In this document: positions 1-8,942 of the stretch, one piece after another
How positions within the stretch are numbered: position 1 is the first letter of the stretch
Layout of the letters: every line of letters starts with the position of its first letter
From: Nocardia asteroides
GTDB lineage: Bacteria; Actinomycetota; Actinomycetes; Mycobacteriales; Mycobacteriaceae
DNA: 64,000 nucleotides
Direction: 5' to 3'
NCBI GenBank assembly: GCA_019930625.1
Contig: CP082844.1
Span: forward strand, 2,976,001-3,040,000
Notes under the pieces: model-generated
What the model was told of the DNA's origin: nothing
What the model saw: the letters and a program-made list of their open reading frames with translations, nothing else
Database searches by the model: none
Translations under genes and position numbers: made by a program

Positions 1-1100
1 TGGCGCTGGTCGCGCTCGGCAGCGGCGGCTTGAAGGCCAACGCGTCCTCGCTGCTGGGCACCCTCTATCCGCAGGGTGACGCCCGAGCGGCCGGTGGATT
101 CACGCTGTTCTACCTGGGCATCAATCTAGGCGCGTTCACCGGGCCATTGCTCACCGGCCTGCTGCAGACCCGCCTGGGTTTCCACTACGGCTTCGGTGCG
201 GCCGCGATCGGCATGGCGTTCGGCCTCGCCCAGTACGCGATGTTCCGCCGCAATCTCGGCACGCACGGCCGCAGGGCGCCCCACCCGCTCGCGCCCGGAG
301 CCGCCGTGCCGATCATCGCTGTATCGGCCGCGGCCGCGGTGCCGATCGCGGTGGTGTGGATGACCGGCGTCGTGACGCTGGACAATCTGCCCGAAGTGAC
401 GACGGGCGTCTTGGTCGTCGCGTCGGCCGGGTACTTCACACTGCTGCTCACCAGCGCCGAGGTCACGCCGTCCGAGCGCGGCCGGGTGCGGGCGTTCCTC
501 CCGCTGTTCCTGGCCAACGCGGTGTTCTGGTCGCTGTTCAAGCAGATCTTCACCGTGCTGGCGGTCTACTCCGACGAGCGGATGAACTGGACGATCCTGG
601 GCTGGACCGCGCCTTCGAGCTGGATCGGATCGATCCAGCCGGTATGGGTGCTGCTGCTGTCGCCGTTGTTCGCGCTGCTGTGGACGAGACTGGGGCGGCG
701 CGCCCCGAGCACTCCCCGGAAATTCGCGCTCGGCGTGATCGGTATGGGAGTGGCGTTCTGGCTGTTCGTTCCCATGTCCGGCACCACGGGACGCGCCGTG
801 CCCGCCCTGCTCGTGCTGGCGATCATGGCGGTGTTCGCGATCTCCGAACTGCTGCTGTCGCCCATCGGGCTTGCGGTGACCACCCAACTCGCACCGGAAG
901 CTTTCCGGGCTCAGATGATGGCACTGTACTTTTTCTCGGTTGGTATCGGAACGTCGATGTCGGGTAGCTTGGCCCGGTTCTATGACCAGGACCATGAGTT
1001 CGCCTACTTCGGCATCACCGGGACGGTCGTGGTGTGCGCGGGGCTGATCGTCGCCGCCATCGCACCATGGATCAGCAAGTTCATGGCCGGCGTGCATTGA
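1..1100 (+). CDS. POT/PTR2-family proton-coupled peptide transporter (3' part, 5' end outside window)
   Basis: Open frame entering from the left edge and ending in TGA at 1098-1100. The first residues contain GSGGLKANASSLLG, matching the POT-family signature after the first helices (GxGGxKxxxSxxxG). About nine hydrophobic segments follow. The family imports di- and tripeptides with protons across the cytoplasmic membrane. The reading frame is open from base 3, so a TTG at 30 is not a credible start; the N-terminal helices lie upstream of the window. The next gene starts 53 nt downstream on the same strand, so the two may be co-transcribed. Confidence 0.85.
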   Translation, partial: ALVALGSGGLKANASSLLGTLYPQGDARAAGGFTLFYLGINLGAFTGPLLTGLLQTRLGFHYGFGAAAIGMAFGLAQYAMFRRNLGTHGRRAPHPLAPGAAVPIIAVSAAAAVPIAVVWMTGVVTLDNLPEVTTGVLVVASAGYFTLLLTSAEVTPSERGRVRAFLPLFLANAVFWSLFKQIFTVLAVYSDERMNWTILGWTAPSSWIGSIQPVWVLLLSPLFALLWTRLGRRAPSTPRKFALGVIGMGVAFWLFVPMSGTTGRAVPALLVLAIMAVFAISELLLSPIGLAVTTQLAPEAFRAQMMALYFFSVGIGTSMSGSLARFYDQDHEFAYFGITGTVVVCAGLIVAAIAPWISKFMAGVH

Positions 1101-1153
1101 CCCGCCGGATGGGTACAGAACAAACGCACAGCAGCACGAATGAAGGAGTACGC

Positions 1154-2662
1154 GTGACGACCAACCCCGGGCCACAAGCCGAACCGGCGGGTGACGTCTC
1201 GCCTCGGTGGGGCGATCTTTTCCGCACCAAGTCCGTCGAACAGTCGATCCGCGACACCGACGAACCCGACTCGAAACTACGCAAGGACCTGACCGCCTGG
1301 GATCTCACCGTCTTCGGCGTCGCTGTCGTGGTCGGCGCGGGCATCTTCACCCTCACCGCACGCACCGCGGGCAACGTCGCGGGACCGTCGGTCTCGCTCG
1401 CCTTCGTGTTCGCCGCCATCGCCTGCGGGTTGACCGCGCTCTGCTACGCCGAGTTCGCCTCCACCGTGCCGGTCGCGGGTAGTGCCTACACCTACTCCTA
1501 CGCCACCTTCGGCGAACTCGTCGCCTGGATCATCGGCTGGGACTTGATCCTGGAGTTCGCGCTCGCCGCGGCGGTGGTGGCCAAGGGCTGGTCGCAGTAT
1601 CTCGGCGAGGTGCTCGGCACCACGTCCCCGATCGTGCACATCGGCTCGGTGAGTTTCGACTGGGGCGCGGTCCTGCTGATCACCGTGCTCGGTGTGCTGC
1701 TCGCGACCGGCACCAAAGTGTCCTCGCGGGTATCGGCCGTGGCGGTCGCCATCAAGCTGGGCGTGATCGCGTTGGTGCTGGTCGTCGGCCTCACCTACTT
1801 CAAGTCATCGAACCTCTCGCCGTACATCCCGCCGTCGCAGCCCGGTGAAGAAGGCGAGGGCTTGCGGCAGTCGCTGTTCTCCTATCTGACCGGCGCCGGG
1901 CACACCGACTTCGGCTGGTACGGCCTGCTCGCCGCGGCCAGCCTGGTGTTCTTCGCGTTCATCGGCTTCGACGTGGTCGCCACGACGGCCGAGGAGACCC
2001 GTAACCCGCAGAAGGCGGTGCCCCGCGGCATCCTCGGCTCGCTGCTGATCGTCACGGTCCTCTACGTCGCGGTCTCGCTCGTGCTCACCGGCATGGTGCC
2101 CTACACCGAGCTGTCCGGTGGCGACGCGACGCTGGCGACGGCGTTCGGCATCCACGGAGTGACCTGGGCGAAGAACATCATCTCGATCGGCGCCCTCGCC
2201 GGGCTCACCACGGTGGTCATGGTGATGTACCTGGGGCAGACCCGGGTGCTGTTCGCGATGGCGCGCGACGGGCTGATGCCGCGCAAGCTCGCGCACACCG
2301 GCAAGAACGGCACGCCGGTCCGCGTCACCGTGATCGTCGGCGTGGCCTGCGCGGTGCTGGCCGGGTTCGTGGACTTCGGCACGTTGGAGGAGATGGTCAA
2401 CATCGGCACGCTGTTCGCGTTCGTGCTGGTTTCGGTGGGCGTGCTCATCCTTCGGCGCACCCGCCCCGATCTGCCGCGCGGCTTCCGGGTTCCGCTGGTG
2501 CCGTTGGTTCCCGTGCTCGCGGTGCTGTCGTGCCTGTGGCTGATGCTGAATCTGTCCGTGGAGACCTGGCTGCGGTTCCTGGTGTGGATGGCGATCGGCT
2601 TCGTCGTCTACTTCGCCTACTCCCGGCGCAACTCCCTGCTCCGCAAGACCCCGGCCACTTAG
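1154..2662 (+). CDS. APC-superfamily cationic amino acid permease
   Basis: 502 residues with a hydrophilic N-terminus of about 50 residues, then around 12 membrane segments. The first helix carries VVVGAGIFTLTA, the helix-breaking substrate and cation site typical of APC transporters, and SAYTYSYATFGE follows. It resembles the CAT branch of amino acid permeases (YfnA-like). The GTG at 1154 is preferred over upstream codons because AAGGAG lies at 1143-1148 with good spacing. Substrate cannot be fixed from sequence. It lies just behind the peptide transporter gene, which fits a nutrient-uptake pair. Confidence 0.85.
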   Translation: MTTNPGPQAEPAGDVSPRWGDLFRTKSVEQSIRDTDEPDSKLRKDLTAWDLTVFGVAVVVGAGIFTLTARTAGNVAGPSVSLAFVFAAIACGLTALCYAEFASTVPVAGSAYTYSYATFGELVAWIIGWDLILEFALAAAVVAKGWSQYLGEVLGTTSPIVHIGSVSFDWGAVLLITVLGVLLATGTKVSSRVSAVAVAIKLGVIALVLVVGLTYFKSSNLSPYIPPSQPGEEGEGLRQSLFSYLTGAGHTDFGWYGLLAAASLVFFAFIGFDVVATTAEETRNPQKAVPRGILGSLLIVTVLYVAVSLVLTGMVPYTELSGGDATLATAFGIHGVTWAKNIISIGALAGLTTVVMVMYLGQTRVLFAMARDGLMPRKLAHTGKNGTPVRVTVIVGVACAVLAGFVDFGTLEEMVNIGTLFAFVLVSVGVLILRRTRPDLPRGFRVPLVPLVPVLAVLSCLWLMLNLSVETWLRFLVWMAIGFVVYFAYSRRNSLLRKTPAT

Positions 2663-2712
2663 TCGCGCACGCCCTGTTCGGCTTCTCGCCTGTCGGCGGA
2701 TAGCCTGACGCG

Positions 2713-3630
2713 GTGTCGCAGCGTGAGTTGGTTGTTCTCGGAACCGCGAGTCAGGTGCCGACGAAACAGCGAAACCACAACGGGTACCTGCTCCGGTGGG
2801 ACGACGAGGCGATCCTGTTCGATCCCGGTGAGGGTACGCAGCGGCAGATGACCTATGCCGGTGTCACCGTCACCGGGCTCACCCGGATTGCCATCACCCA
2901 TTTCCACGGCGACCACAGCCTCGGGCTGGCGGGAGTGGTGCAGCGGATCAACCTCGACCGGGTACCGCATCCGGTCGACGTCTGCTTCCCGGCGTCGGGC
3001 GCCGCCTACTACGACCGCCTGGTCAACGCGACGTCCTACTATCACCGCGCCGAGTTGCGTCCGCGCCCGATCACCGGGCCCGGCCCCGTCGACCTACCCG
3101 GCGCGCCGTTCACGGTGACGGCGGTCCCGCTCTCCCACCCGGTGGACACCTTCGGCTATCGGCTCAGCGAGCCGCCCGGCCGGCGAATCCTGCCGGATCG
3201 GTTGCGTGCCTTGGGGATGCGTGGCTCGATCATCTCCGAACTGCAACAGCGCGGCACTGTCGAATTCCGCGGTCGCACCGTCAGCCTGGACGAGATCAGC
3301 GAGCCACGGCCCGGCCAGAGCTTCTCCTTCGTGATGGACACCCGCTTGTGTCCCGGCGTCGAGGAACTCGCCGCCGACGTCGACATGCTCGTCATCGAAG
3401 CCACCTTCCTGGACGCCGACGAGCACCTGGCCATCGAATACGGCCATCTCACCGCGGGACAGGCAGCGCGGGCGGCCGCCGACGCGGGAGTCCGCACCCT
3501 GGTACTCACCCACTTCTCCCAGCGTTACCGCGACCTCGACGAGCACTGGGCGGAAGCTGCAAAGTACTTCTCCGGCGAGATCCACATCGCCACCGATCTC
3601 GCCCGAATCCCGCTGCCGCCCAAGCGCTGA
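2713..3630 (+). CDS. rnz: Ribonuclease Z (metallo-beta-lactamase fold)
   Basis: 305 residues. HFHGDH at residues 63-68 is the zinc-binding motif, with further metal ligands expected at the later H in LSHPVDTFGY, the MDTR segment and LTHFSQRY near the C-terminus. The EATF/GHLTAGQAA region is typical of RNase Z. The enzyme cuts the 3' trailer from tRNA precursors that lack encoded CCA; the tRNA-Leu gene 240 nt downstream lacks a complete encoded CCA and would be such a substrate. TAGCCT at 2701-2706 followed by 6 nt and the GTG start suggests a leaderless transcript. Similar to M. tuberculosis Rv2407. Confidence 0.88.
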   Translation: MSQRELVVLGTASQVPTKQRNHNGYLLRWDDEAILFDPGEGTQRQMTYAGVTVTGLTRIAITHFHGDHSLGLAGVVQRINLDRVPHPVDVCFPASGAAYYDRLVNATSYYHRAELRPRPITGPGPVDLPGAPFTVTAVPLSHPVDTFGYRLSEPPGRRILPDRLRALGMRGSIISELQQRGTVEFRGRTVSLDEISEPRPGQSFSFVMDTRLCPGVEELAADVDMLVIEATFLDADEHLAIEYGHLTAGQAARAAADAGVRTLVLTHFSQRYRDLDEHWAEAAKYFSGEIHIATDLARIPLPPKR

Positions 3631-3872
3631 GGCGCCGCGCCGATATTCGCCACGCCGAGTTGGCCCGCGGACGCTAACACCAGCCCGCCGCTACCGATCT
3701 AGTTCTCTGGGACGCCTGCCAACCCCGGGCGAGAAACAACCGCCTCCGGCGCCGGTACCCCAACCGCCCGCCCGACCGCCCGCCCGGCACCCGGCAACGG
3801 CCGACGCCCCGCCACCCCGACGAACTGTCGGAATTCCGGTACAGCCGTACGACTCGGTACGCTGTCCCGGAC

Positions 3873-3946
3873 GCCCCCATAGCCCAATTGGCAGAGGCAG
3901 CGGACTTAAAATCCGCCCAGTGTCGGTTCGAGTCCGACTGGGGGCA
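3873..3946 (+). tRNA. tRNA-Leu, anticodon UAA, short variable loop
   Basis: 74-nt cloverleaf: acceptor GCCCCCA/TGGGGGC (7 bp), D-arm, anticodon stem GCGGA/TCCGC around loop CTTAAAA (anticodon TAA), T-arm GTCGG-TTCGAGT-CCGAC and discriminator A. The base after ACC is G, so CCA is not fully encoded. The variable region is only about 5 nt, whereas leucine tRNAs usually carry a long variable arm. Identity is therefore assigned from the anticodon alone. Confidence 0.88.
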
Positions 3947-3990
3947 CCGAAGCCTGGCGGTCCGGCGGCGACACGAGGGCCTGCGGCCGA

Positions 3991-4221
3991 CTACGACTGC
4001 ACGATCAGGCCATCGGGTGCCGCGCCGGTGTCCAGCCATGCCGAAGCGATTTTTCCGGCTACGGCTCGGTACAGCATGTCATCGGGAGCGTTCTCGCGCG
4101 TGATGGTCTGTCGGGCTTTGTTCAACAGCAGGGTCTGTTCGACTCCGTGTATGTCTCGGTAGAGGTACCGAACCTGCTGATCGTCTTCGTCCAGCTTCTC
4201 GATCTCGGCGTAGAGAGCCAT
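3991..4221 (-). CDS. Small conserved-looking hypothetical protein
   Basis: 76 residues starting MALYAEIEKLDEDDQQVRYL and rich in charged and aliphatic residues, with normal protein-like composition. The frame could also start three codons earlier; no clear ribosome-binding site separates the two. No membrane segment or signal peptide. It lies between the tRNA gene and the SDR gene, on the SDR strand. Function not recognised. Confidence 0.5.
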   Translation of the reverse strand: MALYAEIEKLDEDDQQVRYLYRDIHGVEQTLLLNKARQTITRENAPDDMLYRAVAGKIASAWLDTGAAPDGLIVQS

Positions 4222-4282
4222 GCATTTCAAACGGTGTGCACCAGAGTAAGCCCGCGACGCGGGAGGAAGTGCCTACGCGGCC

Positions 4283-5086
4283 TCAGCGGGAAAGGCCGTG
4301 TGCGCGGGCGATGACGCGCTCCATGACCGTGCGGGGGAGAAGGCGGCGGAGGGCGAAAAGGGCCGGCGCGTTGCTGCCTACCGCGTAGAGAGGTTGGGGT
4401 CGGTCGGCTTCGATCGCTCCGACGATCGTGGTTGCGACCTTTTCCGGGGTGATGCCTTTCGCCTGCTTCTCATCGAGTTTCGCCATGAACGTCGTGAAAT
4501 CGGCGGTGTGCGGGGAGCCTTCGGCGAGGTATTTGGTGCGTCGTTCGCGCAGGCCGGTATCGATCTGACCGGGTTCGACGGCGGTTATCCAGACGCCGAA
4601 GGGGGATTCCTCGAAGCGAGCGGCGACCGCGAAGCCGCGCAGTGCCGCCTTGGTGGCGACGTAGGAGGAGCGATAGGGCATCGGGAAGCTGGCGAGCATC
4701 GACCCCACCATCACGACGCGTCCGTACCCGCGTTCCCGCATGCCGGGCAGCACCGCTCTGGTCAAAGCGACCGGACCGAGCACGTTCAGCTGGAACAGTC
4801 GCTCCACGGCATCGGTGGGCAGTTCGGACAGCGGACCCGCTTGGCTTTCGCCCGCATTGTTGACCAGCGCGTCCACCGGGCCGAGACCGGCCGCGAACGT
4901 CTCGATCGAAGCCGGATCGGTGAGGTCGAGCGCCCGGTACTCGACGCCGGGCACAACGGCGTCGGCACCGATGGCACCGGGATTCCGGCTGGTTCCGATC
5001 ACCCGATAGCCTTTCCCGGCCAGCGTGGCGGCCGTAGCCTTTCCTATTCCGGACGACGCACCGGTGACTACGGCGAGGCGGGACAT
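4283..5086 (-). CDS. Short-chain dehydrogenase/reductase
   Basis: 267 residues, classical SDR. TGASSGIGKATA at residues 8-19 is the NAD(P)-binding glycine motif, NNAG follows near residue 80, and the catalytic S...YxxxK set is seen in VGSMLASFPMPYRSSYVATKAAL. The C-terminal part has an oxidoreductase-type PGQIDTGL. The ATG at 5084-5086 is chosen because GGAAGGAG sits just upstream. Longer forms of the frame have no such site. A 14-nt perfect palindrome lies 25 nt before the start and probably controls it. Substrate unknown. Confidence 0.85.
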   Translation of the reverse strand: MSRLAVVTGASSGIGKATAATLAGKGYRVIGTSRNPGAIGADAVVPGVEYRALDLTDPASIETFAAGLGPVDALVNNAGESQAGPLSELPTDAVERLFQLNVLGPVALTRAVLPGMRERGYGRVVMVGSMLASFPMPYRSSYVATKAALRGFAVAARFEESPFGVWITAVEPGQIDTGLRERRTKYLAEGSPHTADFTTFMAKLDEKQAKGITPEKVATTIVGAIEADRPQPLYAVGSNAPALFALRRLLPRTVMERVIARAHGLSR

Positions 5087-5110
5087 GAGACTCCTTCCGA
5101 GGCGATGTGC

Positions 5111-5124
5111 TGACGATATCGTCA
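5111..5124. promoter_or_regulatory. Palindromic operator candidate before the SDR gene
   Basis: TGACGATATCGTCA is a perfect 14-bp palindrome 25 nt upstream of the SDR start and close to its likely promoter. This form (TGAC...GTCA) is common for TetR-family operators. No regulator gene is adjacent, so it would act in trans. Confidence 0.5.
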
Positions 5125-5553
5125 ACTTAATTTCCGTGCTACCCGGGAGTGCGTTCGCGCCGCCCGCGGTTGCCGATCGGGGCGCTGCGGAACCGAGGTC
5201 GCGTCCAGCGAGACGTGGGCGCACACCGTCACTCGGGGCCGCTCGGCGGCGGGAAACAGGAGTACAACGTGCGGTGGCGGCTCGGGGATAGCCCATTGAA
5301 TTCTCCATGGCGGGTTCCGGGCTGGAAGTGTCGCTCCTGTGGCACCGCATCTGCCGTCATCCGGACCGTTGGCGGGCCGCTGAGCTGGGCGGACGAGAGT
5401 TCGCCCTGGGTGTGAGATACGCACCGGCACAGCCGGAATCGTTCACCAGCGGGAAGTTCTCGCGGATGTCGGCGGCCGAAAGTTGGGGCTAGTGTTGGCC
5501 GGCGCGGTGCAGGCCGGAGACGCTGCCGCGTTACCCCCGACGCCGAGGAGACT
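5125..5553. other. Intergenic region, no gene recognised
   Basis: About 430 nt between divergent genes. No frame here has convincing protein composition or a ribosome-binding site. TAGTGT at 5489-5494 is a good -10 candidate for the downstream plus-strand gene. Confidence 0.5.
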
Positions 5554-6954
5554 GTGGTGGTTGTCGATACCGTCCGTGAGGAACAGGCGATTCGTCAGAT
5601 GACGGAGCGGCTGGTCGAAAACTACACCGAGACTTACCCTCCGGAGCATATCGAGAGCACCGTGGGCGCGGCCCGACAGAAGTTCGAGGGCCGCCCGGTG
5701 CGCCAATTCGTGCCGATCTTGGTCGAGCGGTTGGTCCGGCGAGAGCTGGAGAAGTCGCCCGAAGCGGAAGTTCAGCCCGCGACGGTCGCGTTGGACGATT
5801 CCACCGAGCCCGCCGCGACCGCGCCGAGGAAGATGCCGGACTTGCGTGAGTTGTGGTCGTCGAAGAAGCGATTCGCGCCGTACGCCGTGGGGGCCGTCGT
5901 CATCTTGACGGTGATCGCCGTAGTTCTGGCTGTGCGGCAACCCGCTGCCGAGGCACCCGCTGCCGCTCCCGCCGCGCCGCTCACGGTGGTCCGCGGTGTG
6001 GTGGGATCGGAGAAGATGCCGTTCTTCCAGGACTCGAAGGTAATCGACGCGCTGGCGCGCAACGGAGTGCGCGTCGAGGTCGAGTCCGCGGGATCGCGCC
6101 AGATCGCCACGTCCGTCGATCTCGCGAGATTCGACTTCGCGTTCCCGTCCAGTGAACAGGCGGCCGAGCGAATTCAGCGGCAGCGCAACGTGACCGCGAA
6201 GTACACGCCGTTCTCCTCGCCGATGGCCATCGCGACGTTCACGCCGATCACCGATCTGCTCGCCAAGGCAGGAGCGCTGCGCCCTGGGCCGGTGCCGACG
6301 CTCGACCTGCGCCGCTACCTCGATCTGGTGCGCAACGGCACACGCTGGGACGAACTTCCCGGCAACACCGCATACCCCGTGCGCAAGAACATCCTGATCT
6401 CGACCACCGACCCGCGCAGCTCCAACTCCGCCGCGATGTATCTGGCCGCGGCGAGCTACGTCGCGAACAACAACACGATCGTGCAGGGTCCGGCCGCCGA
6501 GCAAGCCGTCCTGCCCGCGGTGTCACGACTTTTCGTCGGCCAGGGCTACACCGAGAACACCACCGAGGGACCGTTCAACAACTACCTCGCCACGGGTATG
6601 GGTCCCACACCGATGGTTTGGATCTACGAGGCGCAGTACGTCGAGGCCACCGTGCGCGGGCAAGTCGACCCCGAGATGACGCTGCTGTATCCCTCCCCGA
6701 CGGTGTTGTCCCGGCACACGCTGGTGCCCTTCGGCACGACGGGTGACCAGCTGGGCCGCCTGCTGTCCACCGACCGGGAGTTGCAGCGGCTGGCCGCCGA
6801 GCACGGCTTCCGCACCAACGACGGCGCCCAGTTCGCGAAGGTCGCCGCCGAACGCAACCTACCGGTGGCCGCGGACTTGCTCGACGTGGTCGCGACCCCG
6901 ACCTACGACACCCTGGAGCATCTGCTCGACGGAGTCACCAAGTCCTACAACTGA
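5554..6954 (+). CDS. Membrane-anchored protein: three-helix dimerisation domain, TM helix, extracytoplasmic binding-protein-like domain
   Basis: 466 residues. Residues 1-65 form a charged helical segment (EEQAIRQMTERLVENYTETY...) like the small three-helix dimerisation domains common in Nocardia and Mycobacterium. A single transmembrane helix lies near residues 108-127 (YAVGAVVILTVIAVVLAV). The rest (from VVRGVVGSEKMPFF) resembles a periplasmic solute-binding fold with a phosphate/tungstate-like flavour (SSEQAAERIQRQ, FTPITDLL, TDPRSSNSAAMY). GTG start with GAGGAG nearby. No ABC permease or ATPase is adjacent, so a sensory or scaffold role is as likely as transport. Confidence 0.7.
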   Translation: MVVVDTVREEQAIRQMTERLVENYTETYPPEHIESTVGAARQKFEGRPVRQFVPILVERLVRRELEKSPEAEVQPATVALDDSTEPAATAPRKMPDLRELWSSKKRFAPYAVGAVVILTVIAVVLAVRQPAAEAPAAAPAAPLTVVRGVVGSEKMPFFQDSKVIDALARNGVRVEVESAGSRQIATSVDLARFDFAFPSSEQAAERIQRQRNVTAKYTPFSSPMAIATFTPITDLLAKAGALRPGPVPTLDLRRYLDLVRNGTRWDELPGNTAYPVRKNILISTTDPRSSNSAAMYLAAASYVANNNTIVQGPAAEQAVLPAVSRLFVGQGYTENTTEGPFNNYLATGMGPTPMVWIYEAQYVEATVRGQVDPEMTLLYPSPTVLSRHTLVPFGTTGDQLGRLLSTDRELQRLAAEHGFRTNDGAQFAKVAAERNLPVAADLLDVVATPTYDTLEHLLDGVTKSYN

Positions 6955-7058
6955 AGCCGCTGGTGCGCCCGCACTCGCGTTTCGGCGAAGCCGATCCGGG
7001 CATTCCGTTCGCATGAGATACCGGTTGACGGGCCGGTATCGCGGCGGGAGGAAGCACA

Positions 7059-7382
7059 GTGACAGCGGACGACGGGCCATGGGAGATCCCCCCGCTCGAT
7101 GACGCTCCGGACATCGCGCGCGATCCCGCGCCGCAGCCGGGAGCGACGATGGCCGACACCAGGAATTGGCCGGGGTACGGGTTGCTGCTGGCAGCGGCGG
7201 CGGCCGCGATAGCCGCCGCGGTGCTCGCGGGCTGGGGGCTGGCCCGTCTGTCGGTCGTGGCGGCGATCATCACCGTTGTCTTCCTGCTGATCGGCGTCGG
7301 CCTGATCGTGCTGGAGCAGGTGCGCGGCCGAGCGAACGCCCGCAGGAGAAACGAACAACCCGCCACTGCGCCGGGGAACTGA
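7059..7382 (+). CDS. Small two-helix membrane protein
   Basis: 107 residues. An acidic N-terminus of about 40 residues is followed by two adjacent hydrophobic segments (YGLLLAAAAAAIAAAVLAG and VVAAIITVVFLLIGVGLIVL) and a basic tail. GTG start with GGGAGGAAG at 7045-7053. It follows the preceding membrane-anchored gene by about 100 nt on the same strand. Function not recognised. Confidence 0.65.
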   Translation: MTADDGPWEIPPLDDAPDIARDPAPQPGATMADTRNWPGYGLLLAAAAAAIAAAVLAGWGLARLSVVAAIITVVFLLIGVGLIVLEQVRGRANARRRNEQPATAPGN

Positions 7383-7561
7383 GATCGCTCGGTCCGGTCG
7401 GCGAAACATCTACCAGAACGAACGCCGATCGGCCTCGACTGCTGCTGCGCGGACGCTCATCGGTGGCGACGCTGGACGCCCGCAGTCGAATTCGCGTTCA
7501 GACGCAGAAATCGCTTTCAACCCGGTGCGCCGCACTGACTACCGGCAGGAGTCGTGGCGGA

Positions 7562-8113
7562 CTACCGGGTCCCGTGTCCCTCGCACGCTGCCAGCGCCGT
7601 GTTCTTGGTGGCGTTGAAGCGGTCGATCACCGCGTTCAGGGTGTCGGTGTCCGCGCGGCGGTCCAGCGTGTCGGCGAGGGCGTTCGTGTCGTCGCGATAG
7701 GCGCGCAGCGGGGTGGCGACCGCGGAGGGCACCTCCCTCGTCACGTTCTGGTCGACGGAGCGCGCATTGTTCCGCAGTGTCGTGACAGCGGTGTCGGCTT
7801 TGCCGTTCGTATCGGGATCGTTGCGGCCTCTGGCATTGCTGGCATCGATGTAGTCGTTGAATGCCCGCACCGAACTGCCGTTGGCGCTGAGGAAGGCGTC
7901 ACAAGCCGTTCTGGTCGCCCGTTCGACGGCCGCCGCCCGTGACGACGAGGCGGCGGCCGAGGAGGAGGTGACCTCCGAGGCGTACGCGGCCAAATCGGTC
8001 CGGTTCACCTGTGCCGAACCGGAAACTTGCTGTGCGCAGGCGCCGATCACCAGCACGCCGGCCGTGGTGGCCATCGCGGCGGCCAAGAGGCCAGCGCGTT
8101 CGAGTCGTCGCAT
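7562..8113 (-). CDS. Putative lipoprotein, Ala/Thr/Asp-rich
   Basis: 183 residues. The N-terminus MRRLERAG plus a hydrophobic stretch ending in VIGAC is a lipoprotein signal, with the cysteine near residue 26. The mature part is helical and polar (YIDASNARGRNDPDTNGKAD, DRFNATKNTALAAC) without a recognised catalytic motif. The start ATG at 8111-8113 gives the signal peptide directly; longer frames add unlikely sequence. Probably surface-anchored; role unknown. Confidence 0.68.
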   Translation of the reverse strand: MRRLERAGLLAAAMATTAGVLVIGACAQQVSGSAQVNRTDLAAYASEVTSSSAAASSSRAAAVERATRTACDAFLSANGSSVRAFNDYIDASNARGRNDPDTNGKADTAVTTLRNNARSVDQNVTREVPSAVATPLRAYRDDTNALADTLDRRADTDTLNAVIDRFNATKNTALAACEGHGTR

Positions 8114-8206
8114 GTCGGTCCCTCGCTCCCCTCGGAAGTCCGGCCGGGACGGATGAACAGAGCCGGACGATACGACGGTACGTCGTGTGGGCGGGCGATG
8201 ACCACC

Positions 8207-8241
8207 CGCGCCGACATCGATGGTCAACCGATATCGGCGCG
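8207..8241 (-). terminator. Hairpin after the DUF305 gene
   Basis: Arms CGCGCCGACATCG and CGATATCGGCGCG (one mismatch) around a 9-nt loop, starting 9 nt after the stop of the minus-strand DUF305 gene. No U-tract, as is usual in high-GC actinobacteria. Confidence 0.5.
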
Positions 8242-8249
8242 GGCGCGGC

Positions 8250-8861
8250 TCAGCCCTGGCCGAGCATGGCGCGCATCTGTTCGATCTCCGACTGCTGGGC
8301 GGCGATGATCGTGCGGGCGAGCGCTTTCGCGTCGGGGTTCGCACCGTCGGCCAGTTCGGTTTCGGCCATGGCGATCGCGCCCGTGTGGTGCTCGATCATC
8401 ATGGTCAGCCACTGGCGATCGAAGTCCGGACCGGATGCCGCTCGCAACGCCGCCATCTGTTCGGCGGACATCATGCCGGGCATACCGTGGCCGCCGTGCC
8501 CCTCGCTCGCGGCGGGGGCCTGCTTGCCGAAGCTCTCCAACAGATCGGTGATCTGCCGCATCTCCGGAGCCTGTGCCTGCTCCACCTTCGCGGCCAGCGC
8601 ACGCAACTGCTGGTTGTCGGTGTGACTCGGCACCAGTGCCGCCATCTCGACGGCCTGGGCGTGATGCGGATACATCATTTGCAGGAACATCACGTCGGCG
8701 TCGTTGTACTCGGCGCTCGCCGGGACGCTCGTGGCAGCCGAGGTGGTCGTCGACGTGTCGTGTTCGGTGGTGTGCCCGGTGTCGGCGTCACCGCAGCCGG
8801 TCAGGCTCACCGCTGCTGCCGCGGTGAGGGCGAGAATTGTGCGGGTACGGGTGATGAACAT
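8250..8861 (-). CDS. DUF305 lipoprotein
   Basis: 203 residues. Signal peptide with lipobox LTGC (Cys near residue 23), then a His/Met-rich domain: FLQMMYPHHAQAVEMA, GHGGHGMPGM and WLTMMIEHHTGAIAMA. The paired MMxxHHxxA motifs define DUF305, a ferritin-like four-helix fold often found with copper or metal handling genes. Located outside the membrane. The next gene upstream in the same direction is a His-containing DUF6153-like membrane protein, a pair frequently seen together. Confidence 0.85.
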   Translation of the reverse strand: MFITRTRTILALTAAAAVSLTGCGDADTGHTTEHDTSTTTSAATSVPASAEYNDADVMFLQMMYPHHAQAVEMAALVPSHTDNQQLRALAAKVEQAQAPEMRQITDLLESFGKQAPAASEGHGGHGMPGMMSAEQMAALRAASGPDFDRQWLTMMIEHHTGAIAMAETELADGANPDAKALARTIIAAQQSEIEQMRAMLGQG

Positions 8862-8942
8862 ATGGTCGCTCCTTGCGAAGTCTGTGAGGGAGTTGAGGCG
8901 ACGCCGCGACCGTGGTTCGGACGCACGGCGGCGGCGAAGGTG

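Noticed and set aside
8172..8186. ACGACG-GTA-CGTCGT inverted repeat upstream of the lipoprotein gene at 8113
   Set aside because: Only 6-bp arms and 59 nt from the start. Such short repeats are expected by chance in GC-rich DNA, so it is not listed as an operator.
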